DNA from: Kordia sp. SMS9 | GTDB lineage: Bacteria > Bacteroidota > Bacteroidia > Flavobacteriales > Flavobacteriaceae | Reading direction: 5' to 3' | DNA: 64,000 nucleotides | Assembly (NCBI RefSeq): GCF_003352465.1 | Contig: NZ_CP031153.1 | Coordinates: 2,036,465 to 2,100,464 of the forward strand | Shown: positions 25,716 through 35,360 of the stretch, piece by piece | Layout: the number at the start of each line of letters is the position of its first letter | How positions within the stretch are numbered: position 1 is the first letter of the stretch | Notes under the pieces: model-generated | Told to the model about the DNA's origin: nothing | Seen by the model: the letters and a program-made list of their open reading frames with translations, nothing else | Database searches by the model: none | Made by a program: the position numbers and the translations under genes

Positions 25716-26486
25716 TTATTTTCTAGGCTTTGAGCCAGGGTTTTGAGCGTAAACAAGCTTTAAACGCTTGAGCGTGGCAGCCTTGTTATTCATTTGAATA
25801 GCCGTCTCGGATAGTGCCATCATAAAAATGAACGTAGCTGCCCAAAAGTCTATTTGCAGCATAATCACTGCAATCGAAAAAAGTGCCACCGGCTCTAGGA
25901 TACCTTCGATGAATGGTCTGTCAGGCTCAAACGATTTGCCTTTTAATTTCTTACAAAGCCATTTTATTGCTAAATATAAACGCGATGTACCTCTTGAAGA
26001 AATATCCTTCCAATCAGTGCGTCTTGTGTAGATGCGAATAATGTCTAGCAGTGATGTGATAATCAATATGGCGTTATAGCATAATAAAATATTCGAATTT
26101 GTATCAAAAATTAGCATCTCGAACATCTCGTCACTATCCTTCCAAGCCATACTAACGGGAATATAAACCATCCCGATGCCTGTAAAAAATATCCAAATTT
26201 CATTCGCATTAAATGCTGATAAATATAGACAGGCACATAGTGAGATAATGATACCACTCTGATTTATGCCGGCTTTCGTGCGCATGACGCTGCAATAGCA
26301 TTTATTGACGATTGCTAGGTAAAATCGAAACCAGTATTTAGCAATAAGCAAATAAGCACTGTTTCTATCTTTTCTAAACATCTTCCATACTGGGGAGGTC
26401 AGTGCTGCCTGCCAGAGCAGGTGATCGTTCCATGATTTTTCTTTTTTGATAAGGGGCTCTCGCCCCTTTTTTTCGTGCTTTCTCAT
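25716..26486 (-). CDS. Membrane protein with about five helices
   Basis: 256 residues. Basic head (MRKHEKKGREPLIKKEK), then hydrophobic segments at about residues 77-92, 97-113, 133-149, 192-206 and 208-225, separated by Lys/Arg loops. I see no transporter, channel or enzyme signature. Lies 28 bp below the vWA-domain gene, so the two proteins are probably made together and may form a membrane complex. Confidence 0.6.
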   Translation of the reverse strand: MRKHEKKGREPLIKKEKSWNDHLLWQAALTSPVWKMFRKDRNSAYLLIAKYWFRFYLAIVNKCYCSVMRTKAGINQSGIIISLCACLYLSAFNANEIWIFFTGIGMVYIPVSMAWKDSDEMFEMLIFDTNSNILLCYNAILIITSLLDIIRIYTRRTDWKDISSRGTSRLYLAIKWLCKKLKGKSFEPDRPFIEGILEPVALFSIAVIMLQIDFWAATFIFMMALSETAIQMNNKAATLKRLKLVYAQNPGSKPRK

Positions 26487-26514
26487 GACATGGTTGGTTT
26501 TAACGGAGCGTCCT

Positions 26515-27306
26515 TTAAATGGATGCTCTCACAGTCGTATTGATTCCATGTTCACTAAAAAAACGAGCCCAAAAGCGAAGAGATTGAACAGTAATTTCAT
26601 CGCGCCCTGAACTTAAGAAAACGATCTCTAAGTTTTTAACATTCGGCACTTTCATGTCTGTAAGTAATGTCTTCTTGATGGTTTCGTATTCTGCATTCCA
26701 GTCTTTCACGTCATAGAAGTTGTGGATGTAATTTTCCACACCATTTGTATAAATATAAACGGTCTTTTTACAGTCTTTATTCATTTGTCCAATGACATGT
26801 AACATGCCTCTATACAAACTTGAGTACTTAAATGTAGGCTCACTACTTTCTATTTGACTTAAGTTTTTTACTACGTTTGATTTGGCTTGGTCGATCGCCG
26901 CTTTACGCTTTTTTCTGGATGTGAGCCAGTAAGATACTTCTTGAAGCAATACTTTGCTGACAATAGGATAAGCATCATAGCCAATAATTGCAGAATAAAA
27001 ACTGTAGCCATTGCCATTTTGTGTTAAATCACTTTTGTTGATCGTTCGTGATACAATGTCGTTAGTATTAAATTTATCACCCTCAGCTTGCTGTGAAACC
27101 GATAAATCTCTAATGCAAGCAAACTCTTCATAAGTGTCCGATACAGCATCGTGTGTGGCACTTACAATTTGTGCAGCAGCGATGCTGATTTGAACATTTT
27201 GTACGCTTATCTGGTCATTGTTGCTTTGCGCTGTTGCATTATCAGCAGTAGCAAAAAATGCTACTGCGATAACCAATAATACTTTAATAGAATAATTTTG
27301 TTTCAT
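26515..27306 (-). CDS. Exported von Willebrand factor A-like protein
   Basis: 263 residues with a signal peptide ending around ATADNATAQS. The mature protein contains D-L-S-V-S at 67-71, a candidate MIDAS (DxSxS) after the strand FACIR, and at the far end LRFWARFFSEHGINTTVR, the Trp-x-x-Phe-Phe pattern seen in the last helix of many vWA domains. So it probably forms a metal-dependent adhesion fold in the periplasm. It sits between a coiled-coil membrane protein and a five-helix membrane protein in one leftward operon. Confidence 0.6.
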   Translation of the reverse strand: MKQNYSIKVLLVIAVAFFATADNATAQSNNDQISVQNVQISIAAAQIVSATHDAVSDTYEEFACIRDLSVSQQAEGDKFNTNDIVSRTINKSDLTQNGNGYSFYSAIIGYDAYPIVSKVLLQEVSYWLTSRKKRKAAIDQAKSNVVKNLSQIESSEPTFKYSSLYRGMLHVIGQMNKDCKKTVYIYTNGVENYIHNFYDVKDWNAEYETIKKTLLTDMKVPNVKNLEIVFLSSGRDEITVQSLRFWARFFSEHGINTTVRASI

Positions 27307-27324
27307 GACTTTTTGTTTTAAATG

Positions 27325-28410
27325 TTAGTTTTCAAAATTGTTGATGAGATCGAATATGGATTTTGCTTTTTTAAGAATATTCGATTCCGTTTGTTTAAGG
27401 ATTTCAGAGCGATCTTGTTTCTCTCTCTCCGCATCACTTTTTCTAACCTGATTATCAGTTATTGATCTTTCTAAGTCGGAAATTGTTTTATCCAAATTAT
27501 TGTCGGCTTCTAAATCTTGTTTTGTTTCGAGAATTTTAATGTCGTCTTCTATTTTGTGTAGCTTTGATAAAAGCTTTCCTTCTTTTTTTCTCAATCGCTC
27601 AAGTCTTCTTTCAAAATAGCTTGTGGCATGTATGTATGATGTAATCACACCAATTACAAAAAGTATGATTAAGAATACCGAGCTAAAAATACCGTGACTT
27701 GTTAACGTTAGTTGTCCGATGATTAAACAGAGAAGGGTTAGACCAGAGACAGCAGCAAGGATTTTTGCAATCTTTTTATTGCCGATGCCATACATTAACC
27801 CGATCAAGTGAATGAGCGAGCCTTCTACGATTCCGAAAATTGGAGCTGCAAAAATAAAGATCGGCTGATCACCAAAAATTTCAGCAAAGATTGGAATGTT
27901 AAAAAATGATGCCGCTAAAACATAAGCACTACAAACGCCCCAAAAGAAATACTTAGATAAGCGTACCGTAGGTGCTGAATTTTGCTTTTTTGCCTCTTGT
28001 AAGTACTTGTCTTGCGTTAAAATCTTTCCGCGAAGCTGTCTAATCTCGCGCTCAATAGCTTTTTTCTTGCGCTTTAGAGGAGCAAGCTTCTCCATGTTAT
28101 GCGTTTTTTTGGCACGCCGAGAAGCTTTAACGACCTCACCACGATTTGCTTTTAATTCCTCTAAACGTTTTTCGTCATTAACAATGCGAATAGAAAGATT
28201 TGCAATTCTACTGTCGAAAAGCATGTTTGAATTCATTTTCAAATCACTGAATTCATTTTCTAGTTCTACCTTGTAAGTTTCGAACTTTCCCCCATCACTT
28301 GAGTCATTGATCGCTTTCTGAATCCAAAAGCTTTCAATATCACTTAATGGGGTTCCACCACTTGGAGAGTTCAGTTCCGAACTACCTCCAAAATTTTGAT
28401 TGTAATCCAT
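27325..28410 (-). CDS. Membrane protein with coiled-coil N- and C-termini
   Basis: 361 residues. Long charged coiled coil at about 60-145, then four likely membrane helices at about 150-255 (YFFWGVCSAYVLAASFF to ILFVIGVITSYI), then a second long coiled coil to the end, rich in Lys/Glu. No known family recognised. It heads the leftward operon 28410-24749, which also encodes a vWA protein and another membrane protein. The upstream region holds two palindromes shared with the divergent gene at 28706. Confidence 0.6.
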   Translation of the reverse strand: MDYNQNFGGSSELNSPSGGTPLSDIESFWIQKAINDSSDGGKFETYKVELENEFSDLKMNSNMLFDSRIANLSIRIVNDEKRLEELKANRGEVVKASRRAKKTHNMEKLAPLKRKKKAIEREIRQLRGKILTQDKYLQEAKKQNSAPTVRLSKYFFWGVCSAYVLAASFFNIPIFAEIFGDQPIFIFAAPIFGIVEGSLIHLIGLMYGIGNKKIAKILAAVSGLTLLCLIIGQLTLTSHGIFSSVFLIILFVIGVITSYIHATSYFERRLERLRKKEGKLLSKLHKIEDDIKILETKQDLEADNNLDKTISDLERSITDNQVRKSDAEREKQDRSEILKQTESNILKKAKSIFDLINNFEN

Positions 28411-28560
28411 AATTAGTTTGATTTTGAATTAATTAATAATTGAGTGTTTTGACCAACTAAAATGTAACTTCTTTGTGTCGTTGATTAAAATTTCAGAATG
28501 TCAAAGAGCTTGTTTTGTGATTGCATAGTTAAAAACTTTTTTAGCAGATAGAAATGAATA

Positions 28561-28646
28561 CATATTTATAAATATGAAAAGAAACTTTATTAATAGAAAT
28601 TCAGTTTTGTGATTAATTTTTCAGATGAATAAATGTGAATTCATCT
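28561..28646. promoter_or_regulatory. Palindromes between divergent genes
   Basis: CATATTTATAAATATG at 28561-28576 is a perfect 16-bp palindrome, and AGATGAAT at 28623-28630 pairs with ATTCATCT at 28639-28646. Both are in the 295-bp space between the divergent 28410 and 28706 genes, so either could be a regulator site. Confidence 0.4.
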
Positions 28647-28705
28647 AAAAATAGAGTTAATTCGTATATTTATAGAAATATTTATTTGTTAAATAAAAAT
28701 TAAGA

Positions 28706-30214
28706 ATGTCTTTAAAGCTGAAATTCCCCACAGAAAATGAAATAGAAAAGGCCAAAGAATTATTAGAGAAATTTGGCGACTCTACAAAAGGAAATGATAA
28801 TCTTTATACAAAGATTCTAGAAAAAGAAGAAGAATATGGCAGTAAGATTGTATTAACTAAAGAAGAACTCAAATCAGGAAAAGTTGGCTTCAGCAAGACT
28901 TCTATTCACAATAGAATAAAAGGTTTGAATTCTATTGTAGAGGGTGATGATTTTAATACTTTCCAAGATAAATCAAGTTTTAAACCCGAAAACTTCTCGG
29001 ATTTTTTAAGTAAATGTAAAAAGGTTTACATTATTGCTAATGAGTTTATTGAAAATAAAAGGAAAAATAATAGCAGTGATTATAGAACTCAACAAATAAA
29101 CAATTCAATAGACTTTAAACCCAGTTCATTATCTGGTTCTAAATGGTATGTCTACTTTTTATATTACTTAAATGAAAGTGACAAAACAGGATTAGTTAAT
29201 GAAGCTTCTGTTGGTAAAGCTTTATTAGAGTTTACAGAAAATTCAGATTCCAAAAATCTAGTTAAATTCACAAATATTAAGTCAGATATAACTAGACATT
29301 ATTCTGGTTATTATCAGGACCATACAGATATACACAGGGGCTACATTATTATCGATATAATACCGGATCAAAAAAAAGAACACGGTAGACATATTCATAT
29401 GAAGTTATACTGTAGGGATAAAGATCAAGATATTATGATTGGGCAAAATGTTTCATATGAGCGTGGAGAAATACAAAGTGGAAACATAGTTTTAAAAAAA
29501 ATAGATATTGATAATTTTGATGAAAACTATGAGCCTAAATCCTATTCATTCCTGCATAATTGGCGTGACTATAAAAGTAATATTCCTTCTGCTTACAGGC
29601 AATTTTTATCGATAAGGAAAATAAACTTTAATACCGCAAATTCAAATATTAATACCCAAAGTAAGCTTTATGATTATATTGTTTCTCTTCGTGATAGCGA
29701 GAAAAGGAGATTCTCAAGGTTTTTAGAAAGACCTAAACCACGATTGTTTTTGTCTGCTCCAAATACTTTGAAAAGTAAAAATATAATCAAGCAAATGGAG
29801 ATTCTTCTGTTAGATGAGTTTGATGATAAACTACACATATCATATAAAATCGGGAAAATTCGAAAAACTGCTGACTTAAGAGGTAATATTCAGCCATATA
29901 TGGATATTGAAAAACTAAAAACAACTAGATTTTTTGTGTTAATATTGCCTGAAAAAATCAATACTTTGAGCTATAGCTTTCTTCAATTAGGCGTTGCTCT
30001 AACTGTGTGTAAAGTTGTTGTTGTTATTGGGAGTCCTGGCAGTATTTCAGATTCTCTTAAAGAAATGCCGCCTGAAATTCTAAAAAAAATATATGTATTA
30101 TATAAGATTGAAAATGAAATTCGGCAAATCTCAGAAAAACTCGTCAAAGTAATAAAACAGAGTCTGCCAAAACACCTAGGTGGTGAAGTGCCAGATTTAC
30201 CAGAATATGATTGA
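28706..30214 (+). CDS. Putative sensor protein with TIR/deoxyribosyltransferase-like C-terminal domain
   Basis: 502 residues, no signal peptide. The N-terminus up to about residue 75 is helical, followed by a mixed alpha/beta domain to about 330. From about residue 340 the sequence changes: RPKPRLFLSAPN strand, the PYMDIEKLKTTRFFVLILPE region, then SYSFLQLGVALTVCKVVVVIGSPG. Strand order and the central aromatic-Gly pattern resemble TIR or 2-deoxyribosyltransferase-like folds, the NAD-cleaving type used in bacterial immunity. The catalytic Glu is not certain from sequence alone. Very AT-rich, with no ribosome-binding site. It is followed by a partner gene at 30277. Confidence 0.55.
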   Translation: MSLKLKFPTENEIEKAKELLEKFGDSTKGNDNLYTKILEKEEEYGSKIVLTKEELKSGKVGFSKTSIHNRIKGLNSIVEGDDFNTFQDKSSFKPENFSDFLSKCKKVYIIANEFIENKRKNNSSDYRTQQINNSIDFKPSSLSGSKWYVYFLYYLNESDKTGLVNEASVGKALLEFTENSDSKNLVKFTNIKSDITRHYSGYYQDHTDIHRGYIIIDIIPDQKKEHGRHIHMKLYCRDKDQDIMIGQNVSYERGEIQSGNIVLKKIDIDNFDENYEPKSYSFLHNWRDYKSNIPSAYRQFLSIRKINFNTANSNINTQSKLYDYIVSLRDSEKRRFSRFLERPKPRLFLSAPNTLKSKNIIKQMEILLLDEFDDKLHISYKIGKIRKTADLRGNIQPYMDIEKLKTTRFFVLILPEKINTLSYSFLQLGVALTVCKVVVVIGSPGSISDSLKEMPPEILKKIYVLYKIENEIRQISEKLVKVIKQSLPKHLGGEVPDLPEYD

Positions 30215-30276
30215 CATATCAATAGATGAATGCTAAAAGATTGTTTTTAATTTAAGACGCTTGAAGGGATTAATAG

Positions 30277-30756
30277 ATGTCAAACAAATCAGATGCAGAT
30301 CAGAATTTATCGTCATATTTTAATTGGATAACCTTTTTTTTAGAACGCGATAATAGACAAAATTTGTGTGATAATTATGATCTTGAAAAGCAATTTAAAT
30401 ATTTACAATATTCTTTTAATCTTCTGGAAAGACTTGAATGGCATATTAGATCTGCTGGAATTGTAGCTAGGGCAATAAATAGAAATGAATTTACTGACTT
30501 GCTTGTACATGAAGATGATGAATTAATAGGTTATATAAAGAATGGGATTAAAAAAAGAAAGCGAGTGAGCGATGAAAAAAAGATTATTCACTTTCTAAGG
30601 TATTTAAGCCATTTCAAAGATAGATATGTTGAGTTTGATGATAAAGAAATTCCATTCTATGAATTGAACTTTAAGAGTGCTGTTGACGCTTACTTATATT
30701 GGAAAATACATAATAAAAAATCTCCTAAAGATGTGAAAGGTTTAATCTTTGATTAA
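30277..30756 (+). CDS. Partner of the TIR-like gene, helical 159-residue protein
   Basis: No export signal. All-helical sequence with aromatic and charged faces (EKQFKYLQYSFNLLERLEWHIRSAG) and a basic middle (GIKKRKRVSDEKK). Not a family I know. It follows the 502-residue gene by 62 bp in the same direction and ends just before the convergent relaxase gene. The two rightward genes are an inverted insertion in an otherwise leftward mobilisation module, which suggests a cargo cassette. Confidence 0.5.
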   Translation: MSNKSDADQNLSSYFNWITFFLERDNRQNLCDNYDLEKQFKYLQYSFNLLERLEWHIRSAGIVARAINRNEFTDLLVHEDDELIGYIKNGIKKRKRVSDEKKIIHFLRYLSHFKDRYVEFDDKEIPFYELNFKSAVDAYLYWKIHNKKSPKDVKGLIFD

Positions 30757-30763
30757 AAGAAGG

Positions 30764-33493
30764 TTATTTATTTTCAAAGGATTTAAGTTCTTTATTTTGA
30801 TTTTTGTTATTCTGTTTGATTTTACTGAAATTCTGCTCATTTAACTTTTGCTTCCGTTCTAACGCCCTTCGCTGCTGTTCTTGCTTTCGTGCAATTTCCT
30901 GTGCGGTTTGGCGTTGGTTGGATTTGTGGATTACAGATTTAAGGGTATCGCGGTCACTGGTGAATGTAGTTGCCTTTTCTTTGCCACGAGAAACTGAGAC
31001 GTAAAAGGATTCTTTTGATGCGCCGGCGAAAGATAGGTCAGACATGGAAATGTAGACATGCTGGCAATCTTTGCCTTGTGAGGAGTAGGATGTTTCACAG
31101 TAGGCGTGTTTATAATGGGCATTTTCTTTAGAAATCGTCTTGCCGTTGCTAAGATTTAAGTCGCCGGATCGGGTGAAGCCTTCAATTCTGTAGATCGTTC
31201 CATTATTCATTTTTGTGCCTTCAATGGATTTGGAGTTTTGTGTTAGACGGATAGAGTCTCCTATTGCTAATTTGGTTTTGGTCTTTCTGTAGACATGATA
31301 ATTATCTGGTTTTTGATGAGGAAGCGGCAGGATTTCACCTGTTTCAATATCTTTAATTTGAATAGGTTGTTTGGCTTTTGGCTCTAGAACTTCATAATGT
31401 TTTGCAGCCTTGTAGCCACCTTTTTGATGATTAATAAAGCGAATAACTTGATTGTCATTGTAGAGTTTGGTATCGCGTTTTTGACTATCGGTGAAGGATA
31501 AATTTTTAAGCGTGGTCAATTCTCGCTCTTTGCCTTTGATGATACCTTGCTGTTTTAATTTATGTCGTACAACCGCATTGATCACATCTCCTTCTTTATG
31601 TGTCGGTGATATGATGAGTGCGGATTTTTTTTGCCTGATGGATTTTATGTAGTCCTCTGCGATGGCTTCGATACGTTTATCATGTTCGGGGATTTCTTTT
31701 ATTGATCCCATTTTTTCTAACGCTTGATAGCCTTTAGTGGTTTTACCTTTTGCTAGTAGTTCAACCGCCTTTTTATAATCATCAGGTTTTTGTCGCATGA
31801 TTTTGTCAACACGCGCGGTTTTTAGCTTTGCCTTTTCTTCAAGGATGCGCAGCGCATCCCCAAATTCAACGGAATTATGTTGTGCTGTATCTCCGGAAAG
31901 AATAACTCTGGCTTGATATTTATGCGCCAGTTCCAAAAGTTTAGACATCGTTTTTACGCCAGACATTCCAGCTTCATCGATGAGAAGCGTGTTGTTTTTT
32001 AGTTCTTGTTGTTTTTTTTCATTGATGAGAAAGCCCGCAATAGTGTCTGCTTCAAACCCTTTTTTTGAGAGTTGTTTGACCGCTTGTGAAGACGGCGCAA
32101 GTGCGGTGAGTTTATTTCCTGTTTCTTTTACCGCCATATCAATTTCGATGAGAAGTGATGTTTTTCCAACACCGGCGTGACCTTTCAAAATATTTACCTG
32201 ATCGAATGATTTTAGTAGTTTTTGAACAGCATTTTGCTGTTGGTCATTTAAAAAATCCTGCTTGATTTTATAGGTTTGATGAATGGGAGAGACCGATGAT
32301 TTTCCTTGTGAGGCAAGGCGAATCATGCGTTCCTCTGCGCGCACCATCTCATGTGTTGTGATATAGGTAACACTATCAATATCGGCACGTAGAATATTTT
32401 CTCGTTTATTCAATTCTTTTTGGGCATCTTGAGGGAGCAAGTGGCCATAACCCAAGGTTAGGGCGTAGGCTAGCACACGTTTTTCTTGATAGGCTGATTG
32501 ACGTTCTTCAAAGTGTGAAATCGCTCTATCAATCACCTCTTTGACTGTGATTGGTTTTTCCTGCGGCTGCGGTGTATCTTTGAGAGATTGAACGTCGCTT
32601 AATTCTTTATTGGATAAGCGACTTTTCCAATGTTTTAATAATTCATTTTCACTGATTGTTTTGGCTTTGGAGTTACGAGTAAGTGCACCAAGCTTTGCTT
32701 TGGATTTCGCATCTGTGATATTTTTCTCTTGTGCAATTTGTTCAATTGTCGCCGTGCGGTTTGAGAATCTTTCAATGAGTTTCCGTGATACGCCAGCTAT
32801 TTCATAGCGCGTTTCATTCCGTTCAACAGTGAAGCCTAGTCTTTGCAATTCTTTTGAAAGATGCGAGTGATAAATTGCTTCGTAATAGGTTGCTAGCCTA
32901 TGGATATTTCCGATTTCAAAAGCCTGAAAGCGTTTTTTTTCTGCATTCCATGTAAAATTTGGAATGAAGCAATGTGTATGTAGTTGCGGATCAGAAATAA
33001 ATTTTATTCTGCCATTCACAGAAATTTCATTAGGTCTAGATGTGAAGTGGACAAAGGCGGCATATATGATGTTACCTGTGTTTTGATATACTCTTTTATC
33101 GCCCATATTGGCTTGTGTTTGTGCATCGAATTCTACGACTTGCATTGCTTTTTGGATAGCATTTTGGTGCGCATCTAAGATATCTTTATCGCCTGTTAAA
33201 GCATATAAAATAGAAACAGACTTTACAGCCGAGAAGGTAAGGTCAAACCCTGCCCGCCTGTTTTGTGCATTACGAACAGTGAGGCGTTTTTGAGTGTTGG
33301 GATTTAAATTTGAAACCAAGTTAGAGAACACATTTTTATCGACGGTTTTACCACTCAAATTCAAAAGCTCTGCGGTCTTACCAGACCAAACAGCTTTCAC
33401 ATCGCCATCTAGATAATAGCCCTCGCTGGACAAACCATTGGTAAAATAGTCAGTCGCAGTCACAGAATTATGTGAGCGTGTAATGGTCAGCAT
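30764..33493 (-). CDS. MobF-type relaxase-helicase (TraA/TrwC-like)
   Basis: 909 residues. The N-terminal relaxase has the Tyr-rich start (TDYFTN, GYYLDG) and the three-His metal motif region QLHTHCFIPN (about residue 172). The second half is a RecD-like helicase: Walker A GHAGVGKTSLL (about 436), Walker B LLIDEAGM, and a late helicase motif YSSQGKDCQHVYI. Such proteins nick oriT and unwind the strand for transfer. No ribosome-binding site, as in Bacteroidetes. It lies directly below the coupling protein, 20 bp away. Confidence 0.88.
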   Translation of the reverse strand: MLTITRSHNSVTATDYFTNGLSSEGYYLDGDVKAVWSGKTAELLNLSGKTVDKNVFSNLVSNLNPNTQKRLTVRNAQNRRAGFDLTFSAVKSVSILYALTGDKDILDAHQNAIQKAMQVVEFDAQTQANMGDKRVYQNTGNIIYAAFVHFTSRPNEISVNGRIKFISDPQLHTHCFIPNFTWNAEKKRFQAFEIGNIHRLATYYEAIYHSHLSKELQRLGFTVERNETRYEIAGVSRKLIERFSNRTATIEQIAQEKNITDAKSKAKLGALTRNSKAKTISENELLKHWKSRLSNKELSDVQSLKDTPQPQEKPITVKEVIDRAISHFEERQSAYQEKRVLAYALTLGYGHLLPQDAQKELNKRENILRADIDSVTYITTHEMVRAEERMIRLASQGKSSVSPIHQTYKIKQDFLNDQQQNAVQKLLKSFDQVNILKGHAGVGKTSLLIEIDMAVKETGNKLTALAPSSQAVKQLSKKGFEADTIAGFLINEKKQQELKNNTLLIDEAGMSGVKTMSKLLELAHKYQARVILSGDTAQHNSVEFGDALRILEEKAKLKTARVDKIMRQKPDDYKKAVELLAKGKTTKGYQALEKMGSIKEIPEHDKRIEAIAEDYIKSIRQKKSALIISPTHKEGDVINAVVRHKLKQQGIIKGKERELTTLKNLSFTDSQKRDTKLYNDNQVIRFINHQKGGYKAAKHYEVLEPKAKQPIQIKDIETGEILPLPHQKPDNYHVYRKTKTKLAIGDSIRLTQNSKSIEGTKMNNGTIYRIEGFTRSGDLNLSNGKTISKENAHYKHAYCETSYSSQGKDCQHVYISMSDLSFAGASKESFYVSVSRGKEKATTFTSDRDTLKSVIHKSNQRQTAQEIARKQEQQRRALERKQKLNEQNFSKIKQNNKNQNKELKSFENK

Positions 33494-33513
33494 GTTGAAT
33501 TTTTAATCTGAAT

Positions 33514-35046
33514 TTATTTTTGTTTGAAAGAGGCTAGGGCATAATTTTCTTTATGTTCACCCCAGAGTTTACCGGCTTTAAACACTACGGTTTCGACAAT
33601 AAATTTGTTAGCCGTACGTCCGGTTTTTAATGTTGTAAAATCATCAATTTCGACTTTACGTCTGCGCTCTGAACGTTGGGATTTATTCTTAATCTCAGCA
33701 TTTTCATCATAGCTAAAATTGTCGGTGCTTACCCAATGTTCTCCGATCATATCACTCGCCCATCTATTGGTGTCATAGTCCGAATTACTTGCAAAATATT
33801 TGAGGTTCATATTTGACAATAGGCTTTTTGTTCGCGCCATGGCATTGCTGCTACCCATGACTTGAATTATGCCGTTTAAATTCTGAGAAATATATACTGT
33901 TGCTATCCATGAGCTTCGAGCGGTCGCTTGGAATAGTGAGTCCATAGCCGGATAACAAAAGTTTTGATATTCATCAACAAAAAATGCCACTGGCTTAGGA
34001 TCTTCTTCTGTTGAGATATCCCTGCGTTCCATCGCAGATTGAAAAGCAATTTTATAGATGGCTGTGGCGATAATACCTGAGAATCCAAACTCTTTAACGG
34101 AAAAATCAACGATGATAATTTTTTTATTTTTGATAATGTTTTCTGGCATCAAGTCAGTGCTTAACCCTTTAGAGAACTGATTTTTTAATATGCCATCCAC
34201 CAAGAACGGCTCAATAATCCCGAGTGCGGACTCTATAATAATTGAGCGTGTTTTTTCTGATAAAGTAGCAAACTCATTCCTCCAATATTGAAGTGTGGTC
34301 GAAAGGTTTTCTGTTAATGGTAATGTGTCGCAAATTTCTAATAGCTCAACAAAATAATTTCCATCTACCATCGCTGCAAGATTTTCTTGAGCTTCCTTTT
34401 TTTGTTGTTCAGGGATGTTTTTCTGCGATGACGCCTGTGATTTTATATGGCTATAAAGCTTTATATCTTCATTGGTTAAACTATCTGCAATAACCTTTCG
34501 AATATTATAAATGTTAATGTCTTGATTGGAGAATTTTAAAAGTGAAATGGTTCTGCTTATTAATCTGCGTAGAGAATTGTCCCAGAATTTTTCATCACTT
34601 TGCGCACTGCCAGATTGTAGAATACGAATTTGCTCATTTAGATTTACAAGCATATTTGAAGCGTTGAAAACATCACCAGAGCCATCACCGCTGCGGTTCA
34701 TTTCATAACTTAAAAAATTAAATTGTAAACCATTGTCTTTGTCGAATAAAATGATATCTTCAGATCGCCCGGCTTTTTCAGCATACTTGATCCATCTTTG
34801 TTTTTCATCCTTTTTAGCGCACAACACGCAAAACCCAAATCCCTGTTTGAGCATCGCCATGGCGATATGCTTTGCTGGACCAGATGATTTTCCGCTGCCG
34901 GTTGCACCAAGAATTAATGTGCCTTCAACGGCATCTGCCCAAGTAATATCGGTGTCGGTGCCTGGTACTTCGTAGAGTACTTTGTCTAGTTTTTTGTTTG
35001 GGTCGTTTGAATTGTCTGAAGAGATGAGTTTATCGAAAATCCCCAT
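33514..35046 (-). CDS. Type IV coupling protein (TraD/TraG/TrwB-like ATPase)
   Basis: 510 residues. Walker A GATGSGKSS at about 50-58 and Walker B FFVDEYQNF at about 358, plus the TraD-type MLKQGFGFCVLCAKKDEKQRW and QATARSSWIATVYISQNLNGI segments. No N-terminal membrane helices are seen, so it may rely on another membrane partner. Coupling proteins bring the relaxase complex to the secretion channel; no channel genes are in this window, so the element likely uses a helper's machinery. Confidence 0.88.
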   Translation of the reverse strand: MGIFDKLISSDNSNDPNKKLDKVLYEVPGTDTDITWADAVEGTLILGATGSGKSSGPAKHIAMAMLKQGFGFCVLCAKKDEKQRWIKYAEKAGRSEDIILFDKDNGLQFNFLSYEMNRSGDGSGDVFNASNMLVNLNEQIRILQSGSAQSDEKFWDNSLRRLISRTISLLKFSNQDINIYNIRKVIADSLTNEDIKLYSHIKSQASSQKNIPEQQKKEAQENLAAMVDGNYFVELLEICDTLPLTENLSTTLQYWRNEFATLSEKTRSIIIESALGIIEPFLVDGILKNQFSKGLSTDLMPENIIKNKKIIIVDFSVKEFGFSGIIATAIYKIAFQSAMERRDISTEEDPKPVAFFVDEYQNFCYPAMDSLFQATARSSWIATVYISQNLNGIIQVMGSSNAMARTKSLLSNMNLKYFASNSDYDTNRWASDMIGEHWVSTDNFSYDENAEIKNKSQRSERRRKVEIDDFTTLKTGRTANKFIVETVVFKAGKLWGEHKENYALASFKQK

Positions 35047-35064
35047 ACTTTATGTGTTTAGAAT

Positions 35065-35349
35065 TTATTCCCTGTCTATATCCTTGCCTTTGGCCGTATC
35101 GCCAAGATTTAACTCATCTTTGTATTGCTCCCTAAGTTTACCAAAAGAGAAACCTTTGGACTTTACTTTTCTTAACTCCGCTTCTTTCTGTTCAATGCCA
35201 CCTAGAAAACCAGTCTGAAAATCTTTTTGATTATCGGGAAATTTGGTTTGTCTTAAACTAAGGGCGAGTTCTGGTTTATGCTCACGTAGTACATAGCCTT
35301 TGTTAAATCCTTCTAAAAACTCTTGTGAAGGGGCATTTAGTTCTTCCAT
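35065..35349 (-). CDS. Small mobilisation-module protein
   Basis: 94 residues, charged and helical (FLEGFNKGYVLREHKPELALSL), ending in a Lys/Asp tail. Short proteins of this type with a GFNKGYVL-like start are common next to Bacteroidetes mobile-element helix-turn-helix genes. Position between the helix-turn-helix gene and the coupling protein supports membership of the transfer operon. No activity can be stated. Confidence 0.65.
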   Translation of the reverse strand: MEELNAPSQEFLEGFNKGYVLREHKPELALSLRQTKFPDNQKDFQTGFLGGIEQKEAELRKVKSKGFSFGKLREQYKDELNLGDTAKGKDIDRE

Positions 35350-35360
35350 AGATTTGAAAT

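Noticed and set aside
26450..26480. Hairpin AAGGGGC...GCCCCTT with T-run on the plus strand
   Set aside because: It lies in the start region of the leftward five-helix membrane protein gene and no rightward gene ends there; likely coincidental.
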